From Bdellovibrionaceae bacterium UBA1609 (GTDB lineage: Bacteria; Bdellovibrionota; Bdellovibrionia; Bdellovibrionales; UBA1609), in NCBI GenBank assembly GCA_002321895.1, contig DCMZ01000002.1, positions 58,263-122,262 of the forward strand: a stretch of DNA of 64,000 bases, given 5' to 3'. The notes beneath the pieces are model-generated. The model saw nothing but the letters and a program-made list of their open reading frames with translations, searched no databases and had not been told where the DNA came from. The position numbers and the translations under genes were made by a program. Numbering within the stretch: the first letter of the stretch is position 1; each line of letters opens with the position of its first letter. This document shows, one piece after another, positions 17,886 to 27,506 of the stretch.

Positions 17886-19522
17886 AGTATAGAATTTATG
17901 CCTTATTATTTATATTCTCTGCTTCCAGTTTAGTTGTAAGCGGAACGGAGTTGTTCGCTAAAACAATTAGTGCTGACTCGATACTAGTAGCGCAAAGCAG
18001 TTCATCGAAGCGGCGGAGAGCAAAAACGAGTACGCGTTCAAAAAGTCGTTCGCGAAAATCGAGAAGATCTAATAGCCCTCTTATTAAAGCTTTGCGCCTT
18101 GCAAAGGCGAAAAACTATACTGAGGCTTCAAAGTTATTATTTAGATTAAGTCACAATAAAAGATATAGACGTCAGAGAATGCAAATTAAATACATCCTAG
18201 GACTCATGCTCTATGAGATGAACTTGAACCAGGTGTCTGCTTTTCAATTCGTGTCTGTTGTTAAGCAGGGAAAAAATAAATATCTTAGGCAAGCTCTTGA
18301 AAAGATGTCTTTAGCCGCCGATTCTCTAGGGGATGACACTCTTCTCAATTATGCTCTTTCGAAAGTTAAGGTGAATGAGTTCCCAAAAGTACACAGAGAT
18401 ATGCTTTATTTTAGAATTGGAGAGTTTCAACTCACCAATCAGCAGTACTCAAATGCCATAGCGAGTTTAAATAAAGTAAATGTGGCCAGTAGCTATTACC
18501 CACAGGCAAAGTATCTTCAGGGGTTAGCCTATGCGGAACAAGGTCAGAATGCTAGAGCCATCCGTAGATTTGAACAATTAGCAAATGTCAGAGCGGATAG
18601 AGGCATAACAGATCCATCCAGGGTGGCTGCTCTTATTGGTAAGGCCAGAGTTCTTTACCAAGATAAAAAGTGGCAAAAGGCCATTGATGCTTATCGCGAG
18701 ATTCCCCGTGACACTGAGTTTTGGCATGATTCGATCTTTGAAATGAGCTGGGCGATGTTAAGAACAGGTCGGTTTCGATCGGCTCTAAGTAATTTCCATT
18801 CACTTCATTCGGCGTATTATGAGCATACCTTTCAGCCTGAGTCTCTGCTTTTGCGATCCATTATCTATCTTTACATTTGTAAGTACGATGAAATGGAGAA
18901 AGTACTTCAACTCTTCTCAGAAATTTATGCGCCGGTCCTTCGAGATATAAAAAGTGTACAAGCTGCAAATGTGAGTTCAGAGGCTCTCTTTGAGCAAGTC
19001 AATGTCGTGGGTGAATTTGTTGAAGGTGAAGTGGAAATTGACCAATGGAAAAATGATGTCCCATTCATAATTTCAAAGCGTATTTATTATGAAGGTGATT
19101 TTCAAAGGATGCGCAACTACATCGGCAAGCTTCACAGAGAAATGAAAAAACTGGATTCCATGCCAGCTTCTTGGAAGTCATCCTCAATTGGAAAGTATTC
19201 TGAGAGAGTGTTGCAGACAAGGCTTAGGAAAGCAAAAAACAAGGCTGGGCGTTTGGCGAAAGCTCATATCAATGACATTCGTGCAGAGCTGTTTGATCTG
19301 TTTGAGCAAAAAGATTTTATTCGATTTGAAATGTTAAAAGGTAAGAAGGATTCCTTGCAAAAGGACTTGGCCGGTAAAGATTTATCTGATGTTCAAATCG
19401 ATGAGCAAAACAAACGTGATTTCTATATTCAAAATGGATATCAATATTGGCCGTTTAGGGGTGAGTATTGGTTAGATGAGCTTGGAAACTATCACTACTT
19501 GGGTGTACAAAGCTGTGAATAA
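17882..19522 (+). CDS. TPR protein of the gliding cluster (GltE/AglT-like)
   Basis: The 546-aa exported protein has a signal peptide (about residues 1-26), an Arg/Ser-rich basic stretch (about 40-64, SKRRRAKTSTRSKSRS), then tetratricopeptide-like helical pairs from about 68 to 330 (YTEASKLLFRL, YSNAIASLNKV, QNARAIRRFEQL, WQKAIDAYREI). A conserved-looking end (YWPFRGEYWLDELG) precedes a C-terminal Cys. The Shine-Dalgarno sequence GGAGG lies in the upstream gene, and the start overlaps its stop. It is probably a periplasmic scaffold connecting the motor to the outer membrane; the GltE equivalence is inferred from order and domain type. Confidence 0.72.
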   Translation: MKYRIYALLFIFSASSLVVSGTELFAKTISADSILVAQSSSSKRRRAKTSTRSKSRSRKSRRSNSPLIKALRLAKAKNYTEASKLLFRLSHNKRYRRQRMQIKYILGLMLYEMNLNQVSAFQFVSVVKQGKNKYLRQALEKMSLAADSLGDDTLLNYALSKVKVNEFPKVHRDMLYFRIGEFQLTNQQYSNAIASLNKVNVASSYYPQAKYLQGLAYAEQGQNARAIRRFEQLANVRADRGITDPSRVAALIGKARVLYQDKKWQKAIDAYREIPRDTEFWHDSIFEMSWAMLRTGRFRSALSNFHSLHSAYYEHTFQPESLLLRSIIYLYICKYDEMEKVLQLFSEIYAPVLRDIKSVQAANVSSEALFEQVNVVGEFVEGEVEIDQWKNDVPFIISKRIYYEGDFQRMRNYIGKLHREMKKLDSMPASWKSSSIGKYSERVLQTRLRKAKNKAGRLAKAHINDIRAELFDLFEQKDFIRFEMLKGKKDSLQKDLAGKDLSDVQIDEQNKRDFYIQNGYQYWPFRGEYWLDELGNYHYLGVQSCE

Positions 19523-22500
19523 ACTACTGAATTGGACCTCTGCGGTTTTAGCCTTAATCTTCTTTCTGCCATTTGCCCATGGTCAGCAATCTAAAACTAT
19601 TGGCGATTTACTTGGAAATATCCAAAGACAGTCTTCAAAAGTTAAAATTATAAGAGATAAAACCAAAATCAGTGCCCCCAAGGGCTATTCGACCAAACGA
19701 TTAAAGGTCAATCTCCAGCAGATTAAACCACCTTCCACACAATCCATTAGGGGAGTGGAAGGAGATAGTGCTGAAGCTCAGATCGAAGAGTATACAGATA
19801 AAGAGATTGAGCAGCTTTTTCTACTTACAAAGAAGTATAGGAAGTCTCGAGCTCGAGGTGAGATTTGGTTACGGTTGGCTGAGGCTTATGTTGATAAGGC
19901 CAAGTTTATCGAATTTCGGCTGCAGCGACAGTATGATAAAGATTTGGAAGCTTTCCAGCAAAGGAAAACCAAGCGTAGACCTAAGTTGAACCTGAAGCCG
20001 GCTCTGACTTACAACAAGAAAGCGGTTGAGCTTTATGAATGGTTTATTCGAGATTTTCCAAAAGATAGTAAAGTCGATCAAGCGTTGTTCTTCCTAGGGT
20101 ATAACCACTTCGAACTGAACAACATTAAAGAAGCTCTGGGTTATTATAATGAACTCATTCAGCGATTTCCAAACAGTGAATATATAGACGAGAGTCATTT
20201 TGCCATTGGTGAGTATTATTTTGAGAGGGAAGAGTGGGCTCGGGCTGCGCCCAGTTATCGACAAGTCTTGTCTCGTAAGCAGTCTCAGTTGTATTCCTTT
20301 TCTCTTTATAAGCTGGCATGGTGTGAGTATAAACGTGGTAAAACGAAATCTGCTGTAGATCTATTAAAGCGAGTGATTATTATAGGGCGAAAGTCTGGAG
20401 ATAAAGGTGGGAGAATTAGGCTGGTCGATGAGGCCAAGGCTAATATGGTTCCTTTTTATGCCGACTTACCAAATTATAAAGGGGCTCTTAGATATTTCAT
20501 GGGTGTTTACCCAAGAAATGAGATTAATAAATATTTAGAGCGTTTGGCCTACCGTTATGCAGATGCCGGGCAAAGGATTGCAGCGAGACATTACTTCAGA
20601 TATTTGATTGATCGTGATCCCAACGCGCCGAAAGCGTATGACTACCACTACCAAGTTGTGACTATGTATGCCTCATCGGGGGATACCAAGACTTTCAAAA
20701 GAGAACTTTTCAATTGGGTGGATAAATACGGTCCAAAAAGTCGTTGGGCCAGGAAGAATTCCGAGTCAAATAAAAACCTTGTAGATAAGTCTATTGCCCT
20801 TGTGGAAACCACTTTAAGAACATTTACTTTACAACAGCACCAGACAGCTCAAAACTCAAGAGGATCTGCATCTCGTACTTCTGCTCAGCAGGGATATCAA
20901 AAGTATTTTACCGCCTTTGACGAAACGCCAGAGATGGGCAATATGAGATTCTATTATGCTGAACTGTTGTTTGACATGGGTAAGTATGCAAGCGCAGCAC
21001 AAAGCTATCTGGTGGTTTCAGATAAATATCCCAAGAACCAGTACTATCAAAAGAGTATTCTCAATGCTGTACTAGCTCTTGAAAAGCAATTGCCTGACAC
21101 AAAGGATATTAAGAAAGTTGTGGGTAAGAGTAATGTGCCGATTGCAATGGATAAAACGACAAAGGTTTTTGAAAGAGTAGCAGATAGATATTTTACAGCT
21201 TTCCCAAACGGCAAAGAGGGCGTGGCTATCAAGTATAAGTTAGCAAGCCTTTACTACTCTTATAACTTTAATGACAAGGCTGAAAAGCTGTTTAGAGAGA
21301 TTGCTTTGCAGCCACCTAATAATAAGTTCACGGAGAGTGCTGGGAATACTGTTCTAGATATTTTCAACTCCAAAAAAGATTATATTGGCCTAGAGAAGGC
21401 AGCGGAGCAGATGCTTAGCAAGGATCATATTGCAAAATCGAAATTTGGAGGTCAGGTCCGGCAAATACTTATGCAGTCTGTATTTAAGAGAGCTCAAGAT
21501 GAAGCTGTTAAAAAGAACTACCAAGCTAGTGCTGAAATGTTCCAAGGGTTTGCGAAGAAATATCCCTTATCTCCTTTAGCGCCAAATGCAATTTTTAATG
21601 CTGCTGTGAACTTTGAGAAAGCGGGAAAGTCACAGCTTGCTATGCAGAATTATGAAGACTTAATGGCTTCTAAAAACAAGCTAGCGACTCCTCTAAAAAA
21701 GCAGTCTAGAGAGTTTTTAGCGACTATCTATCAAAACAGTGGGCAGTTTGATAAAGCGGCAGCAGCGTTTGAAGCTATAGCTAGGGAAACTAAGCAGGCC
21801 TCTAAAAAGGCGGAGTATCATTATAATGCCGGCGTGATTCGAATGGGGATGCGATACTACAAGGCCGCGATTAGAAATTTTGAACAGTTTAGAAAGTTGA
21901 ACAAGTCTAAGGAGAGGGAAGAGGCACTATTCTTAATCGGGTCAATTTGGGAGAAAAGAGGCGACCGCAACAAGGCTATACAGTACTACAAGCTTTATAT
22001 CGAACAAAATCCTGTTGATAAGAAAAACGTAATCGAAGCGGCTTTTAAAATCGGTGAGTCCTATCAATCCCGAGGGAATAAAGATGTCGCCAATGATTGG
22101 TTTAGGAGAACTATTGCTATAGATCGTAACTATCAAAAGTCTGGTTCGAAAGTGGGGATTCCATTTGCGGCGGATTCAAAGTTTAGGTTGTCTTACTACA
22201 CATACTTAGAGTTGCGGAAAGTACGATTTACAAGAAATCCGAAACAGCAAGAGCGGGCTTTGACTAGAAAACTTGGGCTACTTGAAAAGCTAGCCAAAGA
22301 TTTAGCAGCAGTGATCGAGTACAATGATGGGTTTCAGATTGTCGCTTCTCTAGCAACTCTAGGGCAGGCGAATCAGCATATGGCAGCGAGTTTATTTTCA
22401 GTGCCGATTCCCAAAGGGTTAGATAAAGAACAGCAGGCGCAATACAAAGCAGGTATTGGCGAGAGGGCTAAACAGTTCTCCGATAAAGCCATTAGTTTCT

Positions 22501-23372
22501 ATAAGCAGGCTGTTGTAAAGGCTACAGAATTTGAGTCGTACTCAGATTGGGTTAAGGTGGCAACGAAAGAGTTAAACCGTCTGGATGATAGTTCTTTTAA
22601 AGAGTCGGGAGAAATTGCTTTTCTTACACAATTGGTAGACGAGTATGAAGATAAGAAGCGGTTTTCAAAAGCGAGTTCTGATGATCTAAATGATCTCATT
22701 GCCGCAAGAAAAAGTGGGAATCATGACAAAGTTTTGAATCTTGGGGGTCGAATTCTTTCTGAGAACTCGAGTGATCTCTTTGTTTTGAATCAAATGATTC
22801 TTCACTATTATGATAAGAAGCAATATGGACTAGCGAAACTTTTAGTCGATAGAGCTTTTGAGGTTTCTAAGAACGATAAGGTTATATTGAATAATCTTGG
22901 AGTTATTCAGGTCGCTGAAAAGAATTTAAGGGATGCGATTTCAACCTTTCGATCAAGTTTACAGGCTGATTCTAAATACGCATATGCGGCAACAAACTTA
23001 GGGTCCATATATTTAGAGTATAAAGACTATGGTCGTGCTAAGGATGCGCTAAAAGAAGGCTATGGTATTACTAAGGACCAGCTCGCAAAGCAAAACAAAA
23101 TTTCTGTAGAAGTCGCAAACAACTACGCACTGGCCTTGAAGGGGCTTAAAGACTTTAGTGCAGCTAATGATGTGTTCGATAAAATCATGAATGATAATTC
23201 TAGAGTTGTGTCGGTGTTGTTTAACTATGCTATACTACTAGTGGAGAATTCTAAAAAGTACGATGATGGACTTAGGTTACTCAGTCGAATTAAAGTTCTC
23301 ACAAACGACAGTTCGATGATGAAAAAAGTTGCGCAGCTAGAGAAGAGAGCGTTTGATGCTAAATTTAAATAG
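19515..23372 (+). CDS. Large TPR protein of the gliding cluster (GltI/AgmK-like)
   Basis: The 1285-aa protein starts at the GTG at 19515, which overlaps the previous stop and yields a good signal peptide (MNKLLNWTSAVLALIFFLPF, ending AHG). Almost the whole chain is TPR-like repeats (ALFFLGYNHFELNNIKEALG, YYFEREEWARAAPSYRQVL, MRFYYAELLFDMGKYASAA, ALNNLG-type motifs near the end). It resembles the very long TPR proteins of Myxococcus gliding clusters such as AgmK/GltI. An earlier in-frame ATG at 19476 is less likely. Confidence 0.75.
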   Translation: MNKLLNWTSAVLALIFFLPFAHGQQSKTIGDLLGNIQRQSSKVKIIRDKTKISAPKGYSTKRLKVNLQQIKPPSTQSIRGVEGDSAEAQIEEYTDKEIEQLFLLTKKYRKSRARGEIWLRLAEAYVDKAKFIEFRLQRQYDKDLEAFQQRKTKRRPKLNLKPALTYNKKAVELYEWFIRDFPKDSKVDQALFFLGYNHFELNNIKEALGYYNELIQRFPNSEYIDESHFAIGEYYFEREEWARAAPSYRQVLSRKQSQLYSFSLYKLAWCEYKRGKTKSAVDLLKRVIIIGRKSGDKGGRIRLVDEAKANMVPFYADLPNYKGALRYFMGVYPRNEINKYLERLAYRYADAGQRIAARHYFRYLIDRDPNAPKAYDYHYQVVTMYASSGDTKTFKRELFNWVDKYGPKSRWARKNSESNKNLVDKSIALVETTLRTFTLQQHQTAQNSRGSASRTSAQQGYQKYFTAFDETPEMGNMRFYYAELLFDMGKYASAAQSYLVVSDKYPKNQYYQKSILNAVLALEKQLPDTKDIKKVVGKSNVPIAMDKTTKVFERVADRYFTAFPNGKEGVAIKYKLASLYYSYNFNDKAEKLFREIALQPPNNKFTESAGNTVLDIFNSKKDYIGLEKAAEQMLSKDHIAKSKFGGQVRQILMQSVFKRAQDEAVKKNYQASAEMFQGFAKKYPLSPLAPNAIFNAAVNFEKAGKSQLAMQNYEDLMASKNKLATPLKKQSREFLATIYQNSGQFDKAAAAFEAIARETKQASKKAEYHYNAGVIRMGMRYYKAAIRNFEQFRKLNKSKEREEALFLIGSIWEKRGDRNKAIQYYKLYIEQNPVDKKNVIEAAFKIGESYQSRGNKDVANDWFRRTIAIDRNYQKSGSKVGIPFAADSKFRLSYYTYLELRKVRFTRNPKQQERALTRKLGLLEKLAKDLAAVIEYNDGFQIVASLATLGQANQHMAASLFSVPIPKGLDKEQQAQYKAGIGERAKQFSDKAISFYKQAVVKATEFESYSDWVKVATKELNRLDDSSFKESGEIAFLTQLVDEYEDKKRFSKASSDDLNDLIAARKSGNHDKVLNLGGRILSENSSDLFVLNQMILHYYDKKQYGLAKLLVDRAFEVSKNDKVILNNLGVIQVAEKNLRDAISTFRSSLQADSKYAYAATNLGSIYLEYKDYGRAKDALKEGYGITKDQLAKQNKISVEVANNYALALKGLKDFSAANDVFDKIMNDNSRVVSVLFNYAILLVENSKKYDDGLRLLSRIKVLTNDSSMMKKVAQLEKRAFDAKFK

Positions 23373-23613
23373 ACTCATATTGAGTGTTTTCATTATCCTT
23401 TCTACATCCTTTGTTTGGGCTCAGGATAAGAAGAGGGCTGTAATTAATTTTGAAGATGAATTGATTCAAGGTGAAGCTTCAAAACCAGAACTTTTCTATT
23501 TACTACAAAGAAAGCAATATAATTTTAAGAAGCTCATTCGGCTGAGAGAGAATTTTTTACCGGAAATGAAGCGGACATCAGAAGAATTGCATCGATCTGG
23601 GAGTGGTATTTGA
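23356..23613 (+). CDS. Small exported protein of the gliding cluster
   Basis: An 85-aa protein starting at the ATG at 23356 within the end of the TPR gene. Residues 1-22 are a signal peptide (SVFIILSTSFVWAQ). The mature part is short, charged and helical (KPELFYLLQRKQYNFKKLIR, then FLPEMKRTSEEL). I do not recognise a domain. Its place between the TPR gene and the FHA-TonB-like gene, coupled to both, marks it as a component of the machine. Its stop overlaps the next start (TTGA). Confidence 0.7.
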   Translation: MLNLNRLILSVFIILSTSFVWAQDKKRAVINFEDELIQGEASKPELFYLLQRKQYNFKKLIRLRENFLPEMKRTSEELHRSGSGI

Positions 23614-25688
23614 GTACTCCGATTTTATTACGTGTTTATGAAGATAAAACTTTGATCGAAGTGAAGCAATTCACTTCAGATCAGATTGTTGTTGGAAATA
23701 ATGCTGAAGTCGATATAGACCTCAATCATACTTCGGTATCTCCACTCCATTTTCTCATTGAGAAAAGAGATAGTGGATACTATCTCACTGATCTCGGTTC
23801 AAAAGAAGGTACCTTTCTAAACGGTGAAAAAATCTTAGATCAGGAAATTGAGTCTGCCGATGAAATCGTAGCAGGTAAATATAGATTTGAATTTTTTATA
23901 GGAGTGCCAAAACCCAAGTTGGCTCCGAAAATGGAAGTTGTCTCTGCTGAGAGTAAGGATAACGATGAGGCAGCGCCGCCTCCACCTCCATCTGAGGCAA
24001 AGCAGTCAGGTCAACTTTCTAGTCCTGTTGAACTTCATCCGAAGAAGAAGGTGAAGGATCAATCAAAAGAAAGTGAAGATAAAAAAGAAGTCGTTAAAAA
24101 GTCTCCTCCACTACCATCAAGTGTTCCTGTTGATTTAATTGGTGGTGATATAGAGAGTTTCAATGAAGATGAGGTGACGTTTGATGGCTCCGCGGGACTT
24201 GTTGATTCCACTTCTTTTAAGAAAGCCACTTACGCTCCTGCGAGTGAAATTAAAAGCCTAGATACGGTCATTCAGCCGTCTAAAGGAACTACTTTAGAAG
24301 TTATCATTAGTTGGAAAGAAAGAGTGATTTCCACTCATCATTTCAGTGAAGGCGGTGATATAACCGCTGGATATGGCAGTGGCAGTGACATCGTTCTGCC
24401 AATAAATGGATTGCCCAATAAGCAGTACAAATTGGTCTCTATGGGATCTAAGGCTGTTATTCATGTGCCGAATGCGGCAAAAGGTGTTTTGTACTTTAAT
24501 GGAAGAACAAAAACGCTAGATTCCATTCGACTTGAAGTAGGCGCTAAAGCAAAAGATCTAGATGTAACATTGAATCAGGGTGAAATGATTCGAATGGATT
24601 TTATCTATGATAATATTTCTGTTTTCGTTCGATATGTTCCAGAGTCGCCTAAGCCTATTGCAGCTCCATTATTTCCTTTGACCAGCACTGAGATGACGGG
24701 CTTATTGTTTGCCGGTGCGATGATGGTTATTTTCGGATTGTATATGTATGTCTATTCACCTTCCCTAGAAGACGAAAGGAAGATTGAAGAGCCAATCCGA
24801 AAAGCTGTGATTCAGTTTAAACCACCAAAGCCACCGAGTCCTCCACCTCAGCCAAAAAGGATTGTAAAAGTTAAAGAAGCGCCGAAGAAGAAAAACTCTC
24901 GACCAGACCAGGCGAAATCAAACAAGAAGTCAGGGAAAGCTGCTGCTGTGGCACCTTCTAGAAAGAAGATAAGAAAAAAATCAGCTAAAGTAGTTTCCGC
25001 TCGTCCTGGAGGCGCCAAAAAGACTGGAAAGACTGACGGATCCAACGCTAAAAGTGTAAAAAAGGATGTGACCAAGACAGGTTTACTTGGAGTTTTTGGA
25101 TCTAAGGGTATTCAGGATAAAGTTGATAAAACATTCTCTGGTGTAGGTGGAGTTGGTGGTCTTGCCGATAAGAAAACGGGAGCTTCGGGCTTTAGCCAAG
25201 ATCGTCCGGGTCAGGGCATTGGGACTCCATTAAAGAATACGGGCTCTGGTGGTAAAGGAGCTGCATTAAAAGGAATTTCTGGTGTTAGTACTACCAGAGG
25301 ATCTGGAGCTGGTGCTGAAGGTTTAGGGACCGGTGGCTTTGGCAAGAGAGATAAGGTTAATATCGATTTAGGTGGAGCTGAGGAGTTCTTTGAAGGAACT
25401 ATTGATCGAGAAGCCGTTAGAAGAGTGATTCAGCAAAACAAAAATGCATTTCGATTTTGCTACGAGAAAGAATTAAAACGCGATTCGAGTATATACGGAA
25501 AAGTCTCTGTAAAGTGGACTATCGTAGCTCGCGGTCGGGTGGGAACCGTCTCACAGGTGTCGAATACAACAAATAGTCGACCACTTGCGAGATGCATTAT
25601 GGACAGAATAAAAGGTTTAAAGTTTCCTGAGCCACCACAAGATACTGTGGCTGAGGTGATTTATCCATTTGTATTTCAATCGCAATAA
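23610..25688 (+). CDS. gltG: FHA-TM-TonB-like gliding protein (GltG-like)
   Basis: The 692-aa inner-membrane protein starts at the TTG at 23610. Domains: FHA (about residues 1-95, HTSVSPLHFLIEKRDSGYYL, DLGSKEGTFLNG); a second degenerate FHA-like region (about 225-340); one membrane segment (about 367-387, GLLFAGAMMVIFGLYMY); a Pro/Lys-rich periplasmic stretch (FKPPKPPSPPPQPKRIVKV); a Gly-rich linker; and an AgmX/PglI-type TonB-like C-terminal domain (about 590-692, VIQQNKNAFRFCYEKEL, GLKFPEPP). This is the layout of Myxococcus GltG, thought to transmit motor energy across the periplasm. The AglRQS-like motor genes follow. Confidence 0.82.
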   Translation: MSTPILLRVYEDKTLIEVKQFTSDQIVVGNNAEVDIDLNHTSVSPLHFLIEKRDSGYYLTDLGSKEGTFLNGEKILDQEIESADEIVAGKYRFEFFIGVPKPKLAPKMEVVSAESKDNDEAAPPPPPSEAKQSGQLSSPVELHPKKKVKDQSKESEDKKEVVKKSPPLPSSVPVDLIGGDIESFNEDEVTFDGSAGLVDSTSFKKATYAPASEIKSLDTVIQPSKGTTLEVIISWKERVISTHHFSEGGDITAGYGSGSDIVLPINGLPNKQYKLVSMGSKAVIHVPNAAKGVLYFNGRTKTLDSIRLEVGAKAKDLDVTLNQGEMIRMDFIYDNISVFVRYVPESPKPIAAPLFPLTSTEMTGLLFAGAMMVIFGLYMYVYSPSLEDERKIEEPIRKAVIQFKPPKPPSPPPQPKRIVKVKEAPKKKNSRPDQAKSNKKSGKAAAVAPSRKKIRKKSAKVVSARPGGAKKTGKTDGSNAKSVKKDVTKTGLLGVFGSKGIQDKVDKTFSGVGGVGGLADKKTGASGFSQDRPGQGIGTPLKNTGSGGKGAALKGISGVSTTRGSGAGAEGLGTGGFGKRDKVNIDLGGAEEFFEGTIDREAVRRVIQQNKNAFRFCYEKELKRDSSIYGKVSVKWTIVARGRVGTVSQVSNTTNSRPLARCIMDRIKGLKFPEPPQDTVAEVIYPFVFQSQ

Positions 25689-25700
25689 AGGGAGGGCGTT

Positions 25701-26384
25701 TTGGAAGAGACAGTAACAACGTTAGCATCGGAATGTGCTGACAAAGCATTTTTTATTGAAAGGGCCTTCTGCGAAGGTGGAATTGTGATGTGGTTCATTG
25801 CAATTGTTGGTTTCGCAACTGCATATGTTGTTTTTGAAAGAATGGCAAAACTGCAAAAGCTTGTGGTTGATAAGGTCAATTTGAATGAGAACTTGTTTGC
25901 TATGTTGATGCGTGGAGACTTAAAGCAGGCCATTGCTTTCTGTGACAGTCGTCCAGCACCTTTGACTAATACTTTAAAGGCCGGATTAGTTCAGGTTTTA
26001 AATAAAAGACCTGACGAGGAAGTTCAGGTGGCCATGGATGCTGCCGTTCTTAGAGAGACACCTAGGCTTGAAGGTCTTTCATCGTTGCTGGCGGTAAGTG
26101 GTAACGTGGCCGTTTTGATAGGACTGTTGGGTACTATTATTGGTATGATCAGTTCTTTCCGGGGTGTGGCTCAGGCGGATGCAGCGACCAAGGCACAAGA
26201 GTTGACTCGAGGTATTTCTGAAGCCCTAAACTGTACAGCCTTCGGACTCGCGGTAGCAATTATAGCTATCATTTTCTATGGATTTTTTCAGTTGAGAATT
26301 GGAAGAGCGATCAACGATATGGTTGAGAGCAGCATGAATTTGATGAATCTTGTTACGGCTAACCGAGACAAGATGAAGTATTAG
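25701..26384 (+). CDS. aglR: MotA/TolQ/ExbB-type motor protein AglR
   Basis: The TTG start at 25701 has an AAAGGGAGG Shine-Dalgarno sequence. The 227-aa protein has three membrane segments (about 28-48, 130-155 and 175-200), including the conserved region GNVAVLIGLLGTIIGMISSF. It forms a proton channel with ExbD/TolR-type partners. The two such partners immediately downstream and the Glt genes upstream identify it as the AglR-type subunit rather than TolQ or ExbB. Confidence 0.88.
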   Translation: MEETVTTLASECADKAFFIERAFCEGGIVMWFIAIVGFATAYVVFERMAKLQKLVVDKVNLNENLFAMLMRGDLKQAIAFCDSRPAPLTNTLKAGLVQVLNKRPDEEVQVAMDAAVLRETPRLEGLSSLLAVSGNVAVLIGLLGTIIGMISSFRGVAQADAATKAQELTRGISEALNCTAFGLAVAIIAIIFYGFFQLRIGRAINDMVESSMNLMNLVTANRDKMKY

Positions 26385-26395
26385 TAGGGATTCAT

Positions 26396-26869
26396 ATGGC
26401 AAATATTGAAGAACAAGGTGGATCTAGTCGGCAAATTGCAATTGAGCCTAATATTGTCCCGTTCATTGATTTGATGAGCGTGTTGATCATATTTTTGCTT
26501 ATAACGGCTGTTTGGACCCAGGTTTCAATGATCCAGATAGGTTCTTCAATCTATGGAAAAAAGACAACTGACCAAGAGGTGCAAGTCCCTCCCAAGGCCG
26601 ATATAGCTTTTAGGTTGGATGTTTTGAATAACGGTTACAGGGTTTTAATTGGAACTCGAACGGTTAGCTTTCCAAAAGCCAATGGTGAATATGATTTTGA
26701 TAAGTTGGTTAATTACTTAAAGGAAATCAAACAAACCTATCCTGATAAGCAAGATGCAATTGTTACGATCCTTGATGAGCTCTCTTATGGAGATCTGATT
26801 CGGGGTATGGATGCTTTGTTGACGGCTGGATTTCCGCAAATTGCGGTGGCAACGTCGGGGGTTGAGTAG
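26396..26869 (+). CDS. aglQ: ExbD/TolR-type motor protein (AglQ position)
   Basis: A 157-aa protein with one N-terminal membrane helix (about 20-45) carrying the channel Asp in PFIDLMSVLIIFLL, and a periplasmic ExbD-like domain (ILDELSYGDLIRGMDALLTA). In Myxococcus the motor order is aglR-aglQ-aglS, so this is assigned AglQ by order only. The stop overlaps the next start (TAGTG). Confidence 0.82.
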   Translation: MANIEEQGGSSRQIAIEPNIVPFIDLMSVLIIFLLITAVWTQVSMIQIGSSIYGKKTTDQEVQVPPKADIAFRLDVLNNGYRVLIGTRTVSFPKANGEYDFDKLVNYLKEIKQTYPDKQDAIVTILDELSYGDLIRGMDALLTAGFPQIAVATSGVE

Positions 26870-27450
26870 TGGCAATTCATGTACCAGGAAAGAGAGATAA
26901 GCATGGTAGAAGCCAAGCGGCTAAAAGGAAAATGGTCGCCGCACTTTCTTTGACTGCCATGGTGGATATGTTCACTGTTTTAGTGGTATTTCTTCTGCAA
27001 AACTATAATTTGACGGGAGAGGTGATAAATATCTCAGAAGAGGTAAGCTTACCGAATGCCCAGGCGGTCAAAGAATTGTCGCCAGCAAACGTGGTCGTGG
27101 TTTCTAAAAACTTTGTATCGCTTAATGAGGAAAAAATTTACAAGTCATTGGATGTTCGAGAGCGCGAAGATTGGATGCTACCAGATCTCTATCAAAAGGT
27201 TGAGGAGATGGTGCATCAGGGCGAAGAAGAGAAGACTAAGATAGGTTCCAAAATTAAGAGTGCTGTGCAGGGTCAAAGTTCAGAAGAAGAGCAAGTGGAT
27301 CGATTTCGACGGATGACAGTTCAGGCGGATAAAGAAGTGGACTTTCTCACAGTCAAGAAGGTCATGTATACATTGACTGAAGCCGGAATTCAGGAAATAA
27401 ACTTCGCTGTTATTAAGCGTGAAAATAAAGACGAGTCCGAAAGTCTATAG
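26869..27450 (+). CDS. aglS: ExbD/TolR-type motor protein (AglS position)
   Basis: The 193-aa protein starts at GTG 26869. It has a basic cytoplasmic N terminus, a single membrane helix with a conserved Asp (LTAMVDMFTVLVVFLLQNY, about 28-50), and a periplasmic domain with a charged insertion (about 115-150, HQGEEEKTKIGSKIKS) before the final ExbD-like part (VMYTLTEAGIQEINFAVI). Two different ExbD-like subunits with one ExbB-like subunit is the AglRQS arrangement. The symbol rests on order. Confidence 0.8.
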   Translation: MAIHVPGKRDKHGRSQAAKRKMVAALSLTAMVDMFTVLVVFLLQNYNLTGEVINISEEVSLPNAQAVKELSPANVVVVSKNFVSLNEEKIYKSLDVREREDWMLPDLYQKVEEMVHQGEEEKTKIGSKIKSAVQGQSSEEEQVDRFRRMTVQADKEVDFLTVKKVMYTLTEAGIQEINFAVIKRENKDESESL

Positions 27451-27490
27451 ATCCCTGTGATGCCTCAATCTCTTTCTGGATTCCAAAGAT

Positions 27491-27499
27491 TGGGATAAT
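27491..27499 (+). promoter_or_regulatory. Extended -10 promoter at lptC
   Basis: TGG directly before GATAAT forms an extended -10 element that ends 8 nt before the lptC ATG. No Shine-Dalgarno sequence is present, so the transcript is probably leaderless. The -35 is poor, as allowed for extended -10 promoters. Confidence 0.5.
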
Positions 27500-27506
27500 A
27501 TAAATT

